Numbered from the stretch's first letter, positions 35,443 through 49,100 are shown. The stretch is DNA of 64,000 bases from Haemonchus contortus (GCA_000469685.2 LS997565.1:47951836-48015835); one strand, 5' to 3'. Made by a program: numbers and translations. The notes: generated by a model from the letters alone, not told the origin.

Positions 35443-35948
35443 CAGTAGCGCTCCAAAGTATTCGGCCAACTCTAACTTGCCATAACTTTTTACCAGTGGA
35501 GCAAAACGCTTGAAATTTTGATATGTTTAACTGAAGCATATTCCACACTATCCAACACTAATTGACTGCAAAACAGCGATGTCCACATAACGAAGAGTAA
35601 GGCGTTTGTAGACTATACTGAAAGCAATTTTGTGACGTCTGCAGTTATTCGCACCTTAATTGCGTTTTTCTCTTCTTCTAGGTTTCGCATTAGCGCTCGT
35701 ACACTTTGGGCATGTCAAAAAGGAAAGTAATCCTAGAAGCGCCATCGTCCCTATTTTTAGTTGGTTTTGATTTCAAAGCTCTTTGGGATATATGGAACAT
35801 GATCATATTGCAGGTTCATAGTGGTAAATATTCTTACTACAAATGCTACACATGTTGAATTTCGCTTGATTAGATCCAGTAGGAAAGGAGCTATGACTGT
35901 AAAGCACGAGTGAAGAAGCATTTGGCCGAATACTTTTGAGCGCTTATG
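35443..35948. mobile_element. Tc1/mariner-like MITE, copy 2
   Basis: Ends CAGTAGCGCTCCAAAGTATT and the inverse CCGAATACTTTTGAGCGCTT bound about 506 bp. TA follows on the right; the left flank is CA, a decayed target site. It lies just upstream of receptor D. Confidence 0.82.
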
Positions 35949-36357
35949 TATGCTGTATAATATAGACAAACCGCTCTTGTTTGTTTTAAGCCGATTCGAA
36001 TCCATATTGTTACTCCATTATTTACTTAGAATTCATTCGTTTTTCGATCCTGGAAACTGTCATTCCACGAAACGCAGACGTCTTTTTCTGAATGCTTTTC
36101 GAGGTGAATGGCTTGGAAACTGTTGGTCACAGCAGTTTCCAAAAAAGACGTATTTGAAGCGTTCCGTTTTAAGATCGATTGAGAAGAAATATATTTTTGA
36201 AAAAGCTTATTTTTATGTTTCGACCGCATGAGACAAATAGGTAACTTCACTCGTGCACGGTGTAGAGGAAAATTAAAAACAGTTTCTTGACTAAGCGAAT
36301 TCAACAACCGTCCTTGCCATCACAATATGAACGTACTACTAATTCCTTTCAGAGAAA
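35949..36357. other. upstream flank of receptor D
   Basis: No gene. The sequence resembles 57600-57790 upstream of pseudogene G, including a GATCGA(T/C)TG(A/G)G-x-AGGAA block and a CGCATGA block. It is therefore shared duplication and may hold promoter sequence, but I cannot name an element. Confidence 0.4.
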
Positions 36358-39300
36358 ATGTCTATAGTTTTCCAAACTGTTGTGGAAGCTACACTTGCCT
36401 CCTTCTACATCTTCGTTATATGCATCATTGCAAAGGTCAAAACATCCGAAAACGCATTTTTCACACAGTTCATGGCTACAGGTGAGGCAGTACACGAAAT
36501 TCGTCTTTTCTAAAAGTCAGAGAAAATGGGGATATATCAGTAAAATAAATTACTCGGCAAAAGGAGAATACACCGACAAGGAATGTTCAACTACTGCTAG
36601 CACTACTATGGATTTGCGCCACATGTGCGATTTTCTGAATTTCTGCTGGTGCTTTCAAGGGTTGAATGCCGGGGAGAGAGGGGTAGAGCTGGGAAAGCAT
36701 CCCACATCATTCCTGTGTCAAGCTGATCTAGTCACATTAATTGGCGGTTCTGATGAGAAGGCAATGCTTTGCTTTTCAATGAGTACACCACAATAACAAT
36801 AGCAACATAAGCCAACGACTTACTACTAGAAGGTGATGACGAATCATTCTGTTTGCCTTGAATTCTCCCAGCTTTGACACTAAAGTTATTTTCGCTAGGA
36901 ATCTGTACCCGGTAAAATTCAAAGCAAACTTGATCGTTCTTCCATCCATCTTGTCCTTGTCAGCCTCCCCTCCCATCATCTCTCCTCCATTACAAGAAGG
37001 CTTCGCGTAACATTCGACCTACTTTTAGTTGAGTGGCAGCTAATAAAATCTCGTCTCCTTATTGAGTAGGGAAGAGCGTTCTATACTTAATTTAATTGCA
37101 TATACATGCTAGATGGTAAACGGGAAGCCCTCAGTCAAGTACTATCGAAACCCCATTGCTCGTTATCGAAACGGATGTTTCGGTCGGACTGAGAAAGATG
37201 CGGTTGTGTTCCAACCAAACTATCACGATGTGCAGATACTCTTCGTTGTTAAGTCTACGCCCCTTTGTACAAGTGCAGTAAAAAAGTGCTCTGTGGGCCA
37301 TCGAACATACACGGTATATAAACTTTGCAGAGACCATGGGTATGTTCAATGCGACAGGGCAAGCAAGCGACGAGCTACGACGAACTCCATTTTCTGGGCT
37401 TACCGTTCTCCCACAATTTTGTCGTATGTTGGACCTGTTGGCCCAAAGTGGGGTGTGGTGCGTTAGGAACGAAATGGTTGCGTCGCGGTGAGAGGGGCGT
37501 CGTGCGAATTAATTTAGCAGGATGCAGCAGTAGTTAAGAAATTCAAGAACAAAAGTACTAAAAGTAGAATTATGCATAAAATAATGATTGCATATCGATT
37601 GAGCTGTATGAAGAAGCCAGAGCTGTATTAACGGCGAATGAGTGGTCCGCGACAGCCGCGTGCGGCGAATCGATTACCCAAAATCGCTCCTAATGCCCGT
37701 CTCCGCCCAAAGTGCGCTAGTGAGCTCGCCTTTTGGAAGGGCAGAAATCTAGTAGCCTTGAAAACACTATTTTCGCTAAATGCTTACTGACATGCTAACT
37801 TCAAATGCTTACTCTTAATAAATTGTGCGAATGAAATCAAGCAGGGAGTTATTTTGACTTTTTCATTGAAGATAGCAGTATATTCCGCATTTTTTATGGA
37901 GTTCTGCCGAATACTATCGAATGAGTCCAAGAATTTGCAGAGTGGCCCCTAATCTCAAGAAAGATTTAATAGCCAGCCATAACAGTAGCAAAATTACGGT
38001 AGCTAACTTTTTCCAGATTGAGGAATATTGCAACCAAATCACAAAAAGTATTTTGATGTAATTGTGTCTATTAAGGGATTGCTGATGTGATATCCCTTTT
38101 TGCGAATATTCTTCTTCGCTTGAACCGTGAACTCGCTCTGGGCCAAGAATATCAACAAGTTGTTTCGAAACTCGCTGCTGCTAGTAGCATGAGTTTCGTA
38201 GCACATATGTTAGGAAATATGTTTATTACTGTCAATCGATTTACGGCTATTTGCTTCATGCACAAACACGCTAAGGTTGGTAATGCAATCACGATTTAGC
38301 ATAAGATTTTTATTTAGATAATTAATAAAACGAGTAGGAAGACTAGTTCAATCCATGTGTCAGATTGAGGAGCATTTTTGCATGTCCCTGATTTATAGAG
38401 TATTTTTTCCAGATTTGGTCTCAAAAGAACGTGTGGATTGTTATAGGCACTCAGTATGTTGCAAGCTTTGCTGCTTGTTCGTATTTATTATGAGCGAAGC
38501 TAGAGTATATTCAGAACAGCGATGGGACCACTAAATTGAAAGGCTTTGAAAAATACATTGACGTGGTCTGTTGACTTATCGTAAAAGCCATTACTACTGA
38601 GAAGTTGTCAGTGCAATAACAACAAAAAATATTTCTTAAAAATGGTTTTACAGCTCATCAGGAGCACATTTGTTGGAACTTGTGCGATTTATGCTTCAGT
38701 AACCGTTGTTCTCAATGCAAGACTGCTCTTTGTTTGGCACAGAATATCAAAAATATCTGATTATGCACGACATAGTCGAAACGAGAAGGCAAGAGCTATT
38801 TACTCCGGACCTGATAAACCTCACTAATATCAACAAGACGGCTTTTTGTTTTTTGCTGTACCTGAAGGAACAGCAGACTAAGCTCCCCTCGAATACTAGC
38901 TACATAAATGTGACTCGAAATCTGCTCAGGTTTTCAATTCAGAATCTTCTAATGTACACAATTTTTGTGTTTGTCTTCACAATGCTGATGTGCGCTCAAC
39001 AATTCACTGTAGGGATCGCTGCAGTTGCCAACAACAGCGATATGTATCTGTGGGCGAGCAGACAAGTCAGTTTGTCTCCCACTCTTTTTTTCTGTAAATC
39101 TAGTAAGAAAGATCAGCCGACACCAACAAAAACTGCACTTCTGGACTTCAGGGGGCAAAATCCAATTGATCCGCTTTTGAAATTGCTTAAATGTTGGTTT
39201 CAGTTTTTCTGGATAAACGACGTCATGGTCAGTATACCTCCATTTTTTGTCTTATTATTCTGTACTGAACTCCGGAATGCCGTGCTCAAGTTATTCCGAA

Positions 39301-39359
39301 GAAAGAAAACTTGTGTTACTGTCAATATCGTCGTTACTGCTGTACATACTACCAAATAA
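36358..39359 (+). pseudogene. seven-TM chemoreceptor D (Srg superfamily, Srv-like) with one in-frame stop
   Basis: Exons are 36358-36481, 38076-38275, 38413-38565, 38654-38788, 38943-39065 and 39204-39359. Exon 1 starts MSIVFQTVVEATLASFYIF. Exon 2 ends GNMFITVNRFTAICFMHKH. Exon 3 starts IWSQKNVWIVIGTQYVASF but has a TGA within TM4, just before AKLEYIQNSDGT. Exon 4 is TM5 and ends before GCAAGA, a GC donor in place of GT. Exon 5 is TM6 (VFTMLMCAQQF). Exon 6 is TM7 with a basic Lys/Arg-rich end. Everything else is intact, so it is either a young pseudogene, a sequencing error at one base, or an allele. Confidence 0.75.
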
Positions 39360-39407
39360 ACGAGCTCACGCTTCACTACTGTCGGGGTGTCGAAATATGT
39401 AGGATTG

Positions 39408-39910
39408 CAGTAGCGCTCAAAAGCCTTCGGCTACACATTTTTTGGCGCTAACTCTTTTTGTCAGTGGAGATAATCGTGTCTAATTTTGATATATTCAACT
39501 AAACCACATTTCATACTGTCCAACACTATTTGAGTGTAAAATAGCAATATCCACGTATCTAAGAGCAAGGTGTTGCTGCGGTAGTAGACTTCCCTGAAAG
39601 CAAAGAAGTTGGCATTGTGTACCTTATGCGCCTTTTCCTCCTTCGCTATGTTCGGTCTTAACTCTCGTACACTTAAGACTTGGAAATGAGGTCCCAAAAG
39701 GTCCATCACATTTCCAATTGATTTTGAAATCAAGCTCCTTGAGATATGTGGTTCATGCTCAGATTTCAGGTTAATATTGGGCAATATTTGCAATACACCC
39801 ATGCACCTCTACATATTGAAATTTCGCATGAATAGAACCAGTAGGAAAAGAGTCGCGACTAAAATGTACAACTGAAAGAGCATTTGGCCGGAAACTTTTG
39901 AGCGCTACTG
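39408..39910. mobile_element. Tc1/mariner-like MITE, copy 3
   Basis: Ends CAGTAGCGCTCAAAAGCCTT and the inverse GGAAACTTTTGAGCGCTACTG, 503 bp, with TA on the right. It lies 48 bases after the stop codon of receptor D. Confidence 0.85.
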
Positions 39911-40699
39911 TATTTACAATTTCGTCAAATTTGAAAATGGAAAAGAAAAGTAACTCGTCGATTGAAGTAAGGCGAAATAAGGTCAATGGTAGTGTAATTG
40001 TGTCATTCTGCTCGTTATACAGCTTCCTATCCTGCTGTTATACTTTGTGCTCCTATATGATAAGCATCTTATGAGCCGCATTATAAACAAAAATAGTTCG
40101 AATTAGTTTGACCGGTCTTCATTCTCTATGACTCCAAACAATTCGTGGCAAGTCATTGTTTGTTTCCAAATAACACGAGCATTTTTTCGTCTTTTCTCAA
40201 TAAATTAGTTCCCTGCAAAGGATAAGCTGGTTTCCAACCAGGTAAGACGATTTCCATATGCCTCATCATAATTGGGCATTGGGAGCAATACAGCCCACAG
40301 GAACAGGCAGATTGGTCCATGATTTTCTCAGCTCAAAAATTATTTGCGAACATCTCAAATGGAAGAAACGACAAGAACTTTAAGTACATACCCTCAAATC
40401 AAACCTTCCAAAAACCAGGTGACTATAATGAGAAAGCTATAAAAGTGATTTGCCACCATTTCATTTTGCCAAAGACTAAAAGAGGAGAGAAATAAGAAGG
40501 AAGAAGTGCAGTAAGCATTATTTACTAAATTTAAACACAATCGCAATGAATGCAGTGACACCAAGTCCACAAGCGCAGAAACCTGTGTGCAAATGTGCTT
40601 CTTTCAAGAATTACATCACTGCAATTACTCATTTCTAACTGATCAGCATGTGCTCTATCGTAGGTATGATGCATTGAAAACCATTCTTTCAGAGAGAAC
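39911..40699. other. gene-free stretch
   Basis: AT-rich; no exon, repeat or RNA signal seen. Confidence 0.45.
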
Positions 40700-41320
40700 A
40701 TCTTTTTTCAAGTTTTTTGGGTGATAGGGGTCACGCAAAGAATAAGAGAAAGCTACGACAAAGGAAGTGTTCACTAGTGGACCCTCATCTCATGAAGCGC
40801 TTTTTATCTAGTCGATCGAAACTGGTACACTATAGGTGCTTTGCTACCGGTACGAAGCTCACGTCAGAAAGCCTCTGGATTTTAGGATCTTCACAGTACC
40901 GAGTCAGGTCTTACCGAAGATTGATCCACTATGCGCTCTCCGCTTAGGTCAAGCCACTACCGCACGTTCCTACTGTGATCAATTATTTACGAAATTGGAT
41001 CGGCCAACAGTAGTGAATCGCCATAGCAAACTGCCCCAATGCTTTCGTACGGCAATGCTCGAACGCGTGTGTCAGAAAGTTGTCGAGAAAAGTTGATCGA
41101 ATTGCTGATTGAAGCTCTTCCTTATTCTCCATACCCACCACACCAGGCAGCAATAAACTTTCTTTTTTCGAACGACTGAACACTGGACATTCTGAAGAAA
41201 CTGTCCTTCTCGAATTCTCAGAAATCAAAAGACCAGATTGGCATAAGAATGGGATTAACAACGTCGTACCACGATGGTTAAAGAAATGCAGAATCGAATA
41301 GGACCTATTTCGGATGGAAA
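40700..41320 (+). pseudogene. mariner-type transposase remnant
   Basis: Pieces of a mariner transposase appear in order through shifting frames: LIHYAL, GQATTARSYCDQLFTKLDRP, VNRHSKLPQCF, then IELLIEALPYSPYPPHQAA, matching the family order G-x-IHY, A-x-x-YC-x-QL-x-x-L, LVNR, and PYSPDL-x-P. The catalytic aspartates lie in damaged stretches. It is not linked by ends to the nearby MITEs, so it is not proven to be their source. Confidence 0.6.
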
Positions 41321-41778
41321 TGTTCTCTTTGGGCCGAACTCTCGGTCCCTGAAACTGAGTTGTCAAACGGCAAGAACATTCTTTACAATCCCTGATTTTA
41401 TTCAGGTTTACAGTCAGATTATAGAAACACGATCATACTCCGAGCACTTGTTTTTGAGAGAAAGCCAATTTTTTTATACTCTGTACGATAAGCTGTACAG
41501 CGGGTGACAATCCGCCGTTGTTTAATTGCAATTATTCACTTGGCCTTAAAATGTATCCAGTGAATAATTTTCTTTTAGAAAAACAGTTTGCGTTGTTGTT
41601 TGGATATCCAGTGATTCACAATCCTGGGCAATGATCAAGGATACAAACGTGATGTAGCGTCGCATGGAGAGCCCGTGCCGCTTCTAGCGTCAGTGCTCGA
41701 TCTTACTAAACCCTGGTTCTGAAGGCTGTCTGTATTTCATCCTTGCTATGATCGATAGCCCTACCATATACATACATA
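41321..41778. other. duplicated non-coding stretch
   Basis: 41330-41770 resembles 63390-63890 (shared GGAAATGTTC/GGAATTGTTC, ATTGAGTTGTCA-like, ACACGATC(A/G)TACTCC and CATCCTTGCTATG). This extends the D/G duplication to the window end. No gene. Confidence 0.5.
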
Positions 41779-42302
41779 CAGTAGCGCTCAAAAGTTTTCG
41801 GTGATCTGGTTCTTCAGCCGTTTTTTTTAGTCGTAACTCCTTTCCTACTGGATCTAATCATGCGAACTTTCTATATTTGGAGCGTGGGTGTATTGTGAAT
41901 ATTTACCACTATTAACTTGTAGTCTGACCATGTTCCAGATATTCCAAGGAGCATGAACTCAAAATCTACTGAAAATACAGATAATGGCCCTTCTAGAATC
42001 TCCTTCCTTCTTGTCATGTCTAAAGTGCGAGCGGTGATGCCGAAGACAATAGATGTAAAAAGCGCACATAAGGTGCGAATAAGTGCAGACGTCAACAGCT
42101 TTAGTTTTGGCAAAATCTGCTACCGCAACAAACACCTTGCTCTACCTGTGGATAATGCAGCTTCACTGTCAAATAGTGTTGGGTAGGATGAAATATGCTC
42201 TACTTAAATATTTCCAAATTTCGCGCGATTTGGTCCACTAAGAAAAAGGGTATGAACGAAAAAGCGTCAAAGCATTTCACCGAAGACTTTTGAGCGCTAC
42301 TG
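41779..42302. mobile_element. Tc1/mariner-like MITE, copy 4
   Basis: Ends CAGTAGCGCTCAAAAGTTTT and the inverse AGACTTTTGAGCGCTACTG, 524 bp, flanked by TA on both sides. The interior matches copy 1 (CTACTGGATCTAATCATGCG, TATTTACCACTATTAAC). Confidence 0.87.
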
Positions 42303-43149
42303 TATGTATGACTGTGCCGCCACAACCCATAATTTTGCTCACTTCACTAGTATAGCGTTCAATTACTAAAGGAATGGAGAAATTAAGAGCGAACCTCGAC
42401 GTAGTGATATGGCCAGATACCGACATTGACAAGTATTTTCGAATGTCTGTGTTTTGGAAGATGATAAAAACAGTGTGTTAGGGGTTGTAAGCGCAACTTC
42501 TTTCTGAGGAACCATGACGTTCACCCGTATGTCTTCTTCGATCTTCTTTATAACCCGTATTCCATATGTTCAGAGAATTAGCAAACTCTGTCCTCATGCC
42601 CTTTTACTACCTTTTTGTCTAACCCTATAACATGATAGTTGGCTTTAAACGACTTGCTTAGTTTGATATGCTTCTTCACTTCGTGTCGTTACAGTAGAAA
42701 GTTGAAAATGTAAGAATCATCTAATGCAGACTCCCTCACATCTCTGAAATTGTCATATTCGGTGGAAAGGAACTTCTAGTCGACACGTTCAAGAGGGTGC
42801 AGAGTACATAAAGGTAGTGGTGAATACAATGGTGATTCAGTTGAGATCCATTCATCATTTCTTGCCTTCTGTCAAACTGTCAGTTTCCAGACAGTTGTAC
42901 TCCATTACAAGCACTCCACGGTCCAAATATTTTCTCTTTTATGGCATAATGCGTTCATACGTAGCGGCGATAACAGCCCGATTCTTGTAGTCTTTTTTGA
43001 AGGGCAATCAGACTCGTTGTTCAGAAGGGAGTCGTAAGCAGTAACTCCTTCAGATTTAAGTCTATTCTCTAACACAGCATTGAAAAATGTGTTTTTTTTT
43101 GAAGTTTACGGCTATTTACCACATGACTTTCCTTTTTTACTTGAAGGAA
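42303..43149. other. intergenic stretch upstream of receptor E
   Basis: No gene or recognised repeat. It should hold the promoter of receptor E; I see no diagnostic element. Confidence 0.4.
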
Positions 43150-46100
43150 ATGCCAGTAGGCATACTGCAAACTTTATTGGAGACTTTTATTTTATTTTTC
43201 TACACATTCACTCTACTCACTATAGCAACATCAAGAGAGAAGGTATTCCGTAGTGCGTTCTATATTCTATTTATTTCTACAGGTTAGTCATCTTGCTATA
43301 CTGGATATACTTGGATGTTCTCTGTTGAAATGATTTTGTTTTGGAGTAGTATACAAACACCTTCCTTTAGCGGTCAGAAGGATGAATATCGCTGGGCGTC
43401 TCTTCTTTAACATAAATACACCACTCCGTTCCACCTTCAATACATTCCATAAGTTCCTTAGATATCCAACAGAGATAATGCAGCAGGAAAAGGTGCAATA
43501 GAAGCTCCTTATTGTGTTCTATTGCATTCGCATGCAAAACCGCCGCAAAAATTCCAATGGCTGCTTTCATAGTCCGCCGGCCGGCCAGCGGACTATGAAA
43601 GCAGCCATTGGAATTTTTGCGGCGGTTTTGCATGCGAATGCAATAGAATGCTAGGGGAAGGAGGGAGGCAGACAGTGTAAGACAAACAGTCCACGCCCCT
43701 TCGAAGGTTGTTTGTTTTCAACCCCTCGAAGGGGCGTGGACTGTTTGCCTATCTGTCTGCCTCCCTCCTCCCCCCTAGCACTGCCTCCGCCGGCACGCCG
43801 ACCGGCCGGCCGGCGGACTATGAATGCAGCCAATCAGGTCCACCATCTAGGATTCAGGGGAGTGATCAACATTCGTTTCAATCAGGTTACACCAGAACAC
43901 ATCAAGCGAAATGACGGGAAATATCAAGGAAAAAGTCAGTAAGGTCAAATGAAATAAAAAGAAACAAGCCACACCACTTAGCGCTTACCGATAGGATTGG
44001 ATGAATATAGATGGCTTGTTTCGCATCTTCAACATCATCCCAACTTTTATCGGAGCCATCATCAGTGGTTTTGGCTCAAAGAAAATGAAGCTTATCATAG
44101 AGATCGTCAATTCAATAAAATTCTGGTAAAGGTAGAAGTGGGTGAGGGGATACACCTAAATCAAGCTCAGAAGGCATTAAGTGTAAAGCAAACGACAAAA
44201 AAGGGTAAGTAGGGAAAAATGTGTCACGACAAAAGCGAAGAGTGAAGATTGGGGAGGGCAACCTGCACCACCTCAGAACATAATAAATCCGATATCAATA
44301 CGAATACAAATAGAGAAGAGATAAAATGATGTTAAAAGCAACATGGTGATTCAAAGGACATACTGGCAGGTGCAAATTAGTTGTCCTTTTTGTGGCTGTG
44401 ATCTCTAAAACTCTCTTGAACGAATTGTGACGACACAAAAAGTCGACTATTCAAAGGCGTCATTACCATCGTTCAGGCATCGTCGACATCATGTCACTTC
44501 TTTTTTGTTTCGTTCTCCGACTGAACAGCGAGCTGGGTCTGAGCCGCGAATATCGTTATGTTATACTTTATTCTATCGCCGCTGGAAGAGCAATGCTAAC
44601 AGCTCATATGCTTGGAAATGCGTTCATCACTTTCAATCGATATTCCTCCATATGCTTGATGCACAAGTATAATAAGGTATAGTACCAGTTGAAAAGGGCC
44701 TCAACTCAGTTAGGAATCAGTATACTTTCAAGAAAATCCTTATAGAAGCTCATTAAGGTATCAGTATGTAGTGCCGCTAAGGCATCTATTTTTATGTTTA
44801 TGTTTATTACGCTGCTAAGGCAAACGGAGTAAAGGACAATCCTCTAGAGTCAACATAATAGACCATGCGAGATCCGGGGTAAAGGGACGGACTTAAACGT
44901 GGTCGTTCGCTCCAAGGGACGTAGTAGTAGTCGGTAATGGTGTGCAGCACCTTCAATAACTGGCACTTTGCGTTAACACTATCACAGCTTTCGAGCAGGT
45001 TAGCCCATCGTATGCGAGAAAGATCACAGAAGATCAGATCTATGATTGCAAAAGTTTATGAGTGACGATTATACAGTCCTAAATGCAGACACAGACAGTC
45101 CTTTTTACAGTTTCCCTGGAACGAGCAGCATCGGCTGGAAAAGTAAGCGGTGAGACATTTTGTTTAGATATGGACGCAAAGGAATGTTTTTATCATCATA
45201 GCTATCCAGTATGGTGTATCAATTGCCGCAGTTGCTTACATAGCAAAATCGAACGTATTGTACACTCAAAGCGAAGACGGAACGTATAAATTTCGAGGAT
45301 TAGATCCAAACGTAGCTATGGTGAGTTTCAAACGTTTTCAAGATGTAGTGGCTCACTCTTTTAGTAAGTAGTTCATTTACTTTGTGCTCGTTCAAAGTGT
45401 CTAATATAAAAACAAGTAATCAAGCTCTTTTTGCGTAACGGTCATTGCCCATGTTGCTTCAAACGTGCGGACAGCAGTAGGTTGAGTGAGGCTCAATGGG
45501 AAGCGGTTTTTGAATATTGACACCCTGTTCAACTTTTCAACCTTATATTTTTTCTTGAAAGGTAAATATTAGTGAAGCAAACTGGCAATTCTTAATAACA
45601 TCTCAGAAAGGAGTTGGAAACAAGCAAGATCAAATTGAACGAATCACGTTCGGGCACGATTTTGAGTTCTGGTAATATCCACAAACAACTATGATCACCT
45701 GCGCTTTCCATCAGCTTGCACTTGTTGCTTGGTTCTACCTAGAAGCAGCGAAAAACTTGCCTATTTCTCTCATGCTCTTTGGAAGATGCTCTCGGCAAAA
45801 GAAGAAGGCGAAGAGCATCTGTTCTCGAGTGCAACATCTCAGCGCTGTACCAGCAGGACCTCTAGTGGAAGGACTCCCGAAGTTTCTGCTCCGCCAATAT
45901 ATGGAAACCCACCCGTTCAAAATAATCTGTCCCGAAAGTTTCACACTGCGATATGACTCCTATTCTGCCGTGTAACAGATTCAAAACGGAACGATCATGT
46001 GCTCATGGAAGTTTAAAAACTATTTGATCTCAAAGTGAACTTGCTGCCGCCGATCACTGCTGTGAAAGATACTCTTTCGATATGAGTTTAAATCCCATGC

Positions 46101-49100
46101 ACTCGATAGCCATAAACAGAACTCATCCTTCATGTTATAGGGTTGTTCATGTTTCCGCGGCTTGCCGCCACCAGTTGGTTCTGATACCTCATCTTGAGCA
46201 ACACTCATCCGATTGTCTCAACCAAATACTTTCATACTTGAAACAAAATTTTCCACCGTGCACTTTTGTCAAGATAGTTTTCCAATTCTTCACTCATATT
46301 AAAAGCTATATAAATTTAAAAGAATGAAATATCTGGAAAAGAAATTGGTATGCGGCGTTTTCTGCAATTAAAATGACAAAAGTTCTGCAAAGATTCAAAA
46401 AAACTATTTTGGCCATCATCTTTTCCAGCCTTTATGAAAGCTCCCTAGCCAGTAAGAAATTATCTGACAGCAGCGACGCTGACAAGGAAGGTGTTTCAGG
46501 GCGTGGGACGCTTTTTGAAAACCCCTGGTTTTTCGAATGGTTTTTCGCATTGTGTAGGGGCATGAGCACTGAGTATAGAACTATGGTCCATTTCCGCTAA
46601 ATGGCCTTCTGAATGCCAAAAAAGGGGTGAAAAAGATTTTACCAGAAATTGCCATTTTAACCCACTAAGCGCCGTTCGTTTCAGTCAGGGCGCCGACTGT
46701 CCGCCCAGTAGAAGGGGCCAGTGGAGGCGGCATCGAAAATAACGTGAACGGTAGCCAAAAAAGGGACCCACGTGTTGAGAAGCGCGGGGAAGTTTCATAT
46801 AGGCTCTCCACGGTCGATCTGTCGGCAGCAGCGGATGGTCTGATGGATAGCGATGTGGACTTCGAGGGCGGACGACTAGGATGGGTTGATGGTTCGGATA
46901 CCAGGTGCTGTACCGTTTTTGCATTTTATGCTGTCATCTCCAGATTGGCTCCATTTGGCACCAGGGCCAAAGCAAGTGCCTGACTGGTCATGGTTGTGAC
47001 CAAGAGCAGCCAAGCACATAACCTCAACAAACCGTTAGAATTTGTTGTGTGGAACACTATCAGTGGAGGAGATTCCAGACTTTGCACTCCCAGGAGTATA
47101 AAGGTGTTTTCTAATTTCACACTATATGTGTTGTAATGGGTGTCAACACCCTATAATATGGTTCCTACCCGATGTGTGTGTGTGGTTCCTAGTCAGTGCA
47201 AAAACAACAGGATTCCCGATTCCGACCTTCCACCGCGGACTGCTGTGGGAAAACGAATCAGACTCTTTTTCAACTAGTCTTCTAGCTAAAGTATCCATGA
47301 GCATTAGGTTTGATATTAAAAGCTGTCAGCCCTGAAGGAATTCATTGTAGCGCCGGATTACTAGATTAATGACTAGATGAAGGGTTTGGGCGATGCATGT
47401 ATCCATGCTACGATCCTCTAATTCCGCGTCCTGCTATGAGGGGCTGGCAGAACACGATCAAGAAGGACATTGCTGAAGTCGAGGTGACTGCAGAAGATGA
47501 TTGAGTGATCGTGAGGAGAGAAGGAATTGGAGATGACCAACCAGAACAGTGGACAAAAACCCTTCAACGGCGCGAGATCAACGCTAGGGTAAAAAAACGG
47601 TGAAATCATCTAAATTAGATGAGCCTTTCATTACTTTTGAAGGAATTCGGTCGAAATAAAACTACAACCAAACCATTACTGTCCAAATCATTCAAAGTAT
47701 TGTAGGGACTGTGCAATGTCTATTCAATGTCCAAACGCCAGATGATATGATATCGAATTTTTCAACCACCGAAATGATATCATACCATTTTACCAACATT
47801 TTTTCAACTGAATGAACTCTTGATGTAGGCCAAAATGATGAAAAAACTACGTGAGGAAGTTGGGGGAGGGGTGGGAAAGGGGGACTCCTGGGAGTGTGAA
47901 GCCTGGAAGCTCCTCCACTGATATTGCTCCACACAACGAAATCTAAAGGCTTGCAGAGATTATGTGCCTGGCTGGTCCTGGTCACGACCATGACCAGCTT
48001 TGTATTGGCCGTGGTGCAATATGGAGCCAATCTGGAGGTGGCAGCATAAAATGCAAAAACGACAAAGCCTCGAAAGACCAAACCATCAACCCATTCTAGT
48101 CGTCGTTCCTCGAAGTCCACATCCCTATCCACCAGACCATCCGTTGCTGCCGACAGTTCGACCCTGGAGAGCCTATATGAAACTTCCCCGCACTTTTCAA
48201 CATGTGGGTAACTTTTTTGACTACCGTTCACGTTATTTTCAATGCCGCCTCCATTGGCCCCTTTTACTGTGCGGGACAGTCGACGCCATGACTGAAACGA
48301 ACGGCGCTTAGTTGGTTAAAATGGCAATTTTTGACAAAATCTTTTTCACCCCTTTTTTGACATTCAGAAGGTCATTTAGCGGAAATGGACCATAGTTCTA
48401 TACTCAGTGCTCATGTCCCTACACCATGCAAAAAACCATTTTCAAAAAGCGTCCCACGCCCTGTGAGACCTTCCTTGTGAGAACCGTGAGGAAGTTTTTC
48501 CGTCGATCAGGCCCTGTGTTCCTAACCTTATTTCAAAATGTCGATTTGTACTTGATTGAGGTCAAGCAAAAAATACCTATAATTCAAGTTCACAAAGTGG
48601 TCTTACTCCTGCTAAGGTGAAAATGGAACAGGAGGGGAAGCCACACCAGTCACCAAGGATTTGAGCAATCTCTTAGCCAAGTATTAGGAGCGAAGGACAC
48701 CGGGATGGGCAAGTTTTCAGCTATTCGTACAAGATCATCATCTCACCCACTCCCTACCTTCTTCACGTCTAAGGATTTGTTAGAAAGGCACATTCTCCAG
48801 GCTAAAGCCCCACAAGAGCGCACAGATGATCATCACCCATTCTCCCCTCCGTATCTGATACACCAGTAGTATAATCAAATGAAATAATTTCCCCAATTAA
48901 TTTCTCGTTATACTAGCACTACTATATTTGCCTTGCCCTTCCTTCCCCCCCCCCCCCCTTAAAACCCTTAAAATGGTAATGGTGCACTACAAAAGTGATA
49001 AGAAATAGAATAATATACACCCCGTAAATATCGATTTTACAGATCACCGGAAGTATTGCTTTGATCATTGGTATTGTTTGCTTAGTTACAAGTCTTGGTA

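Noticed and set aside
37113..37466. 117-codon frame in intron 1 of receptor D
   Set aside because: No family motif, no splice support, and it lies in an intron whose counterpart in G has no such frame.
47692..48231. 179-codon minus-strand frame
   Set aside because: Half of it is the right arm of the large foldback. The left arm's mirror frame is different and broken, so coding conservation is absent.
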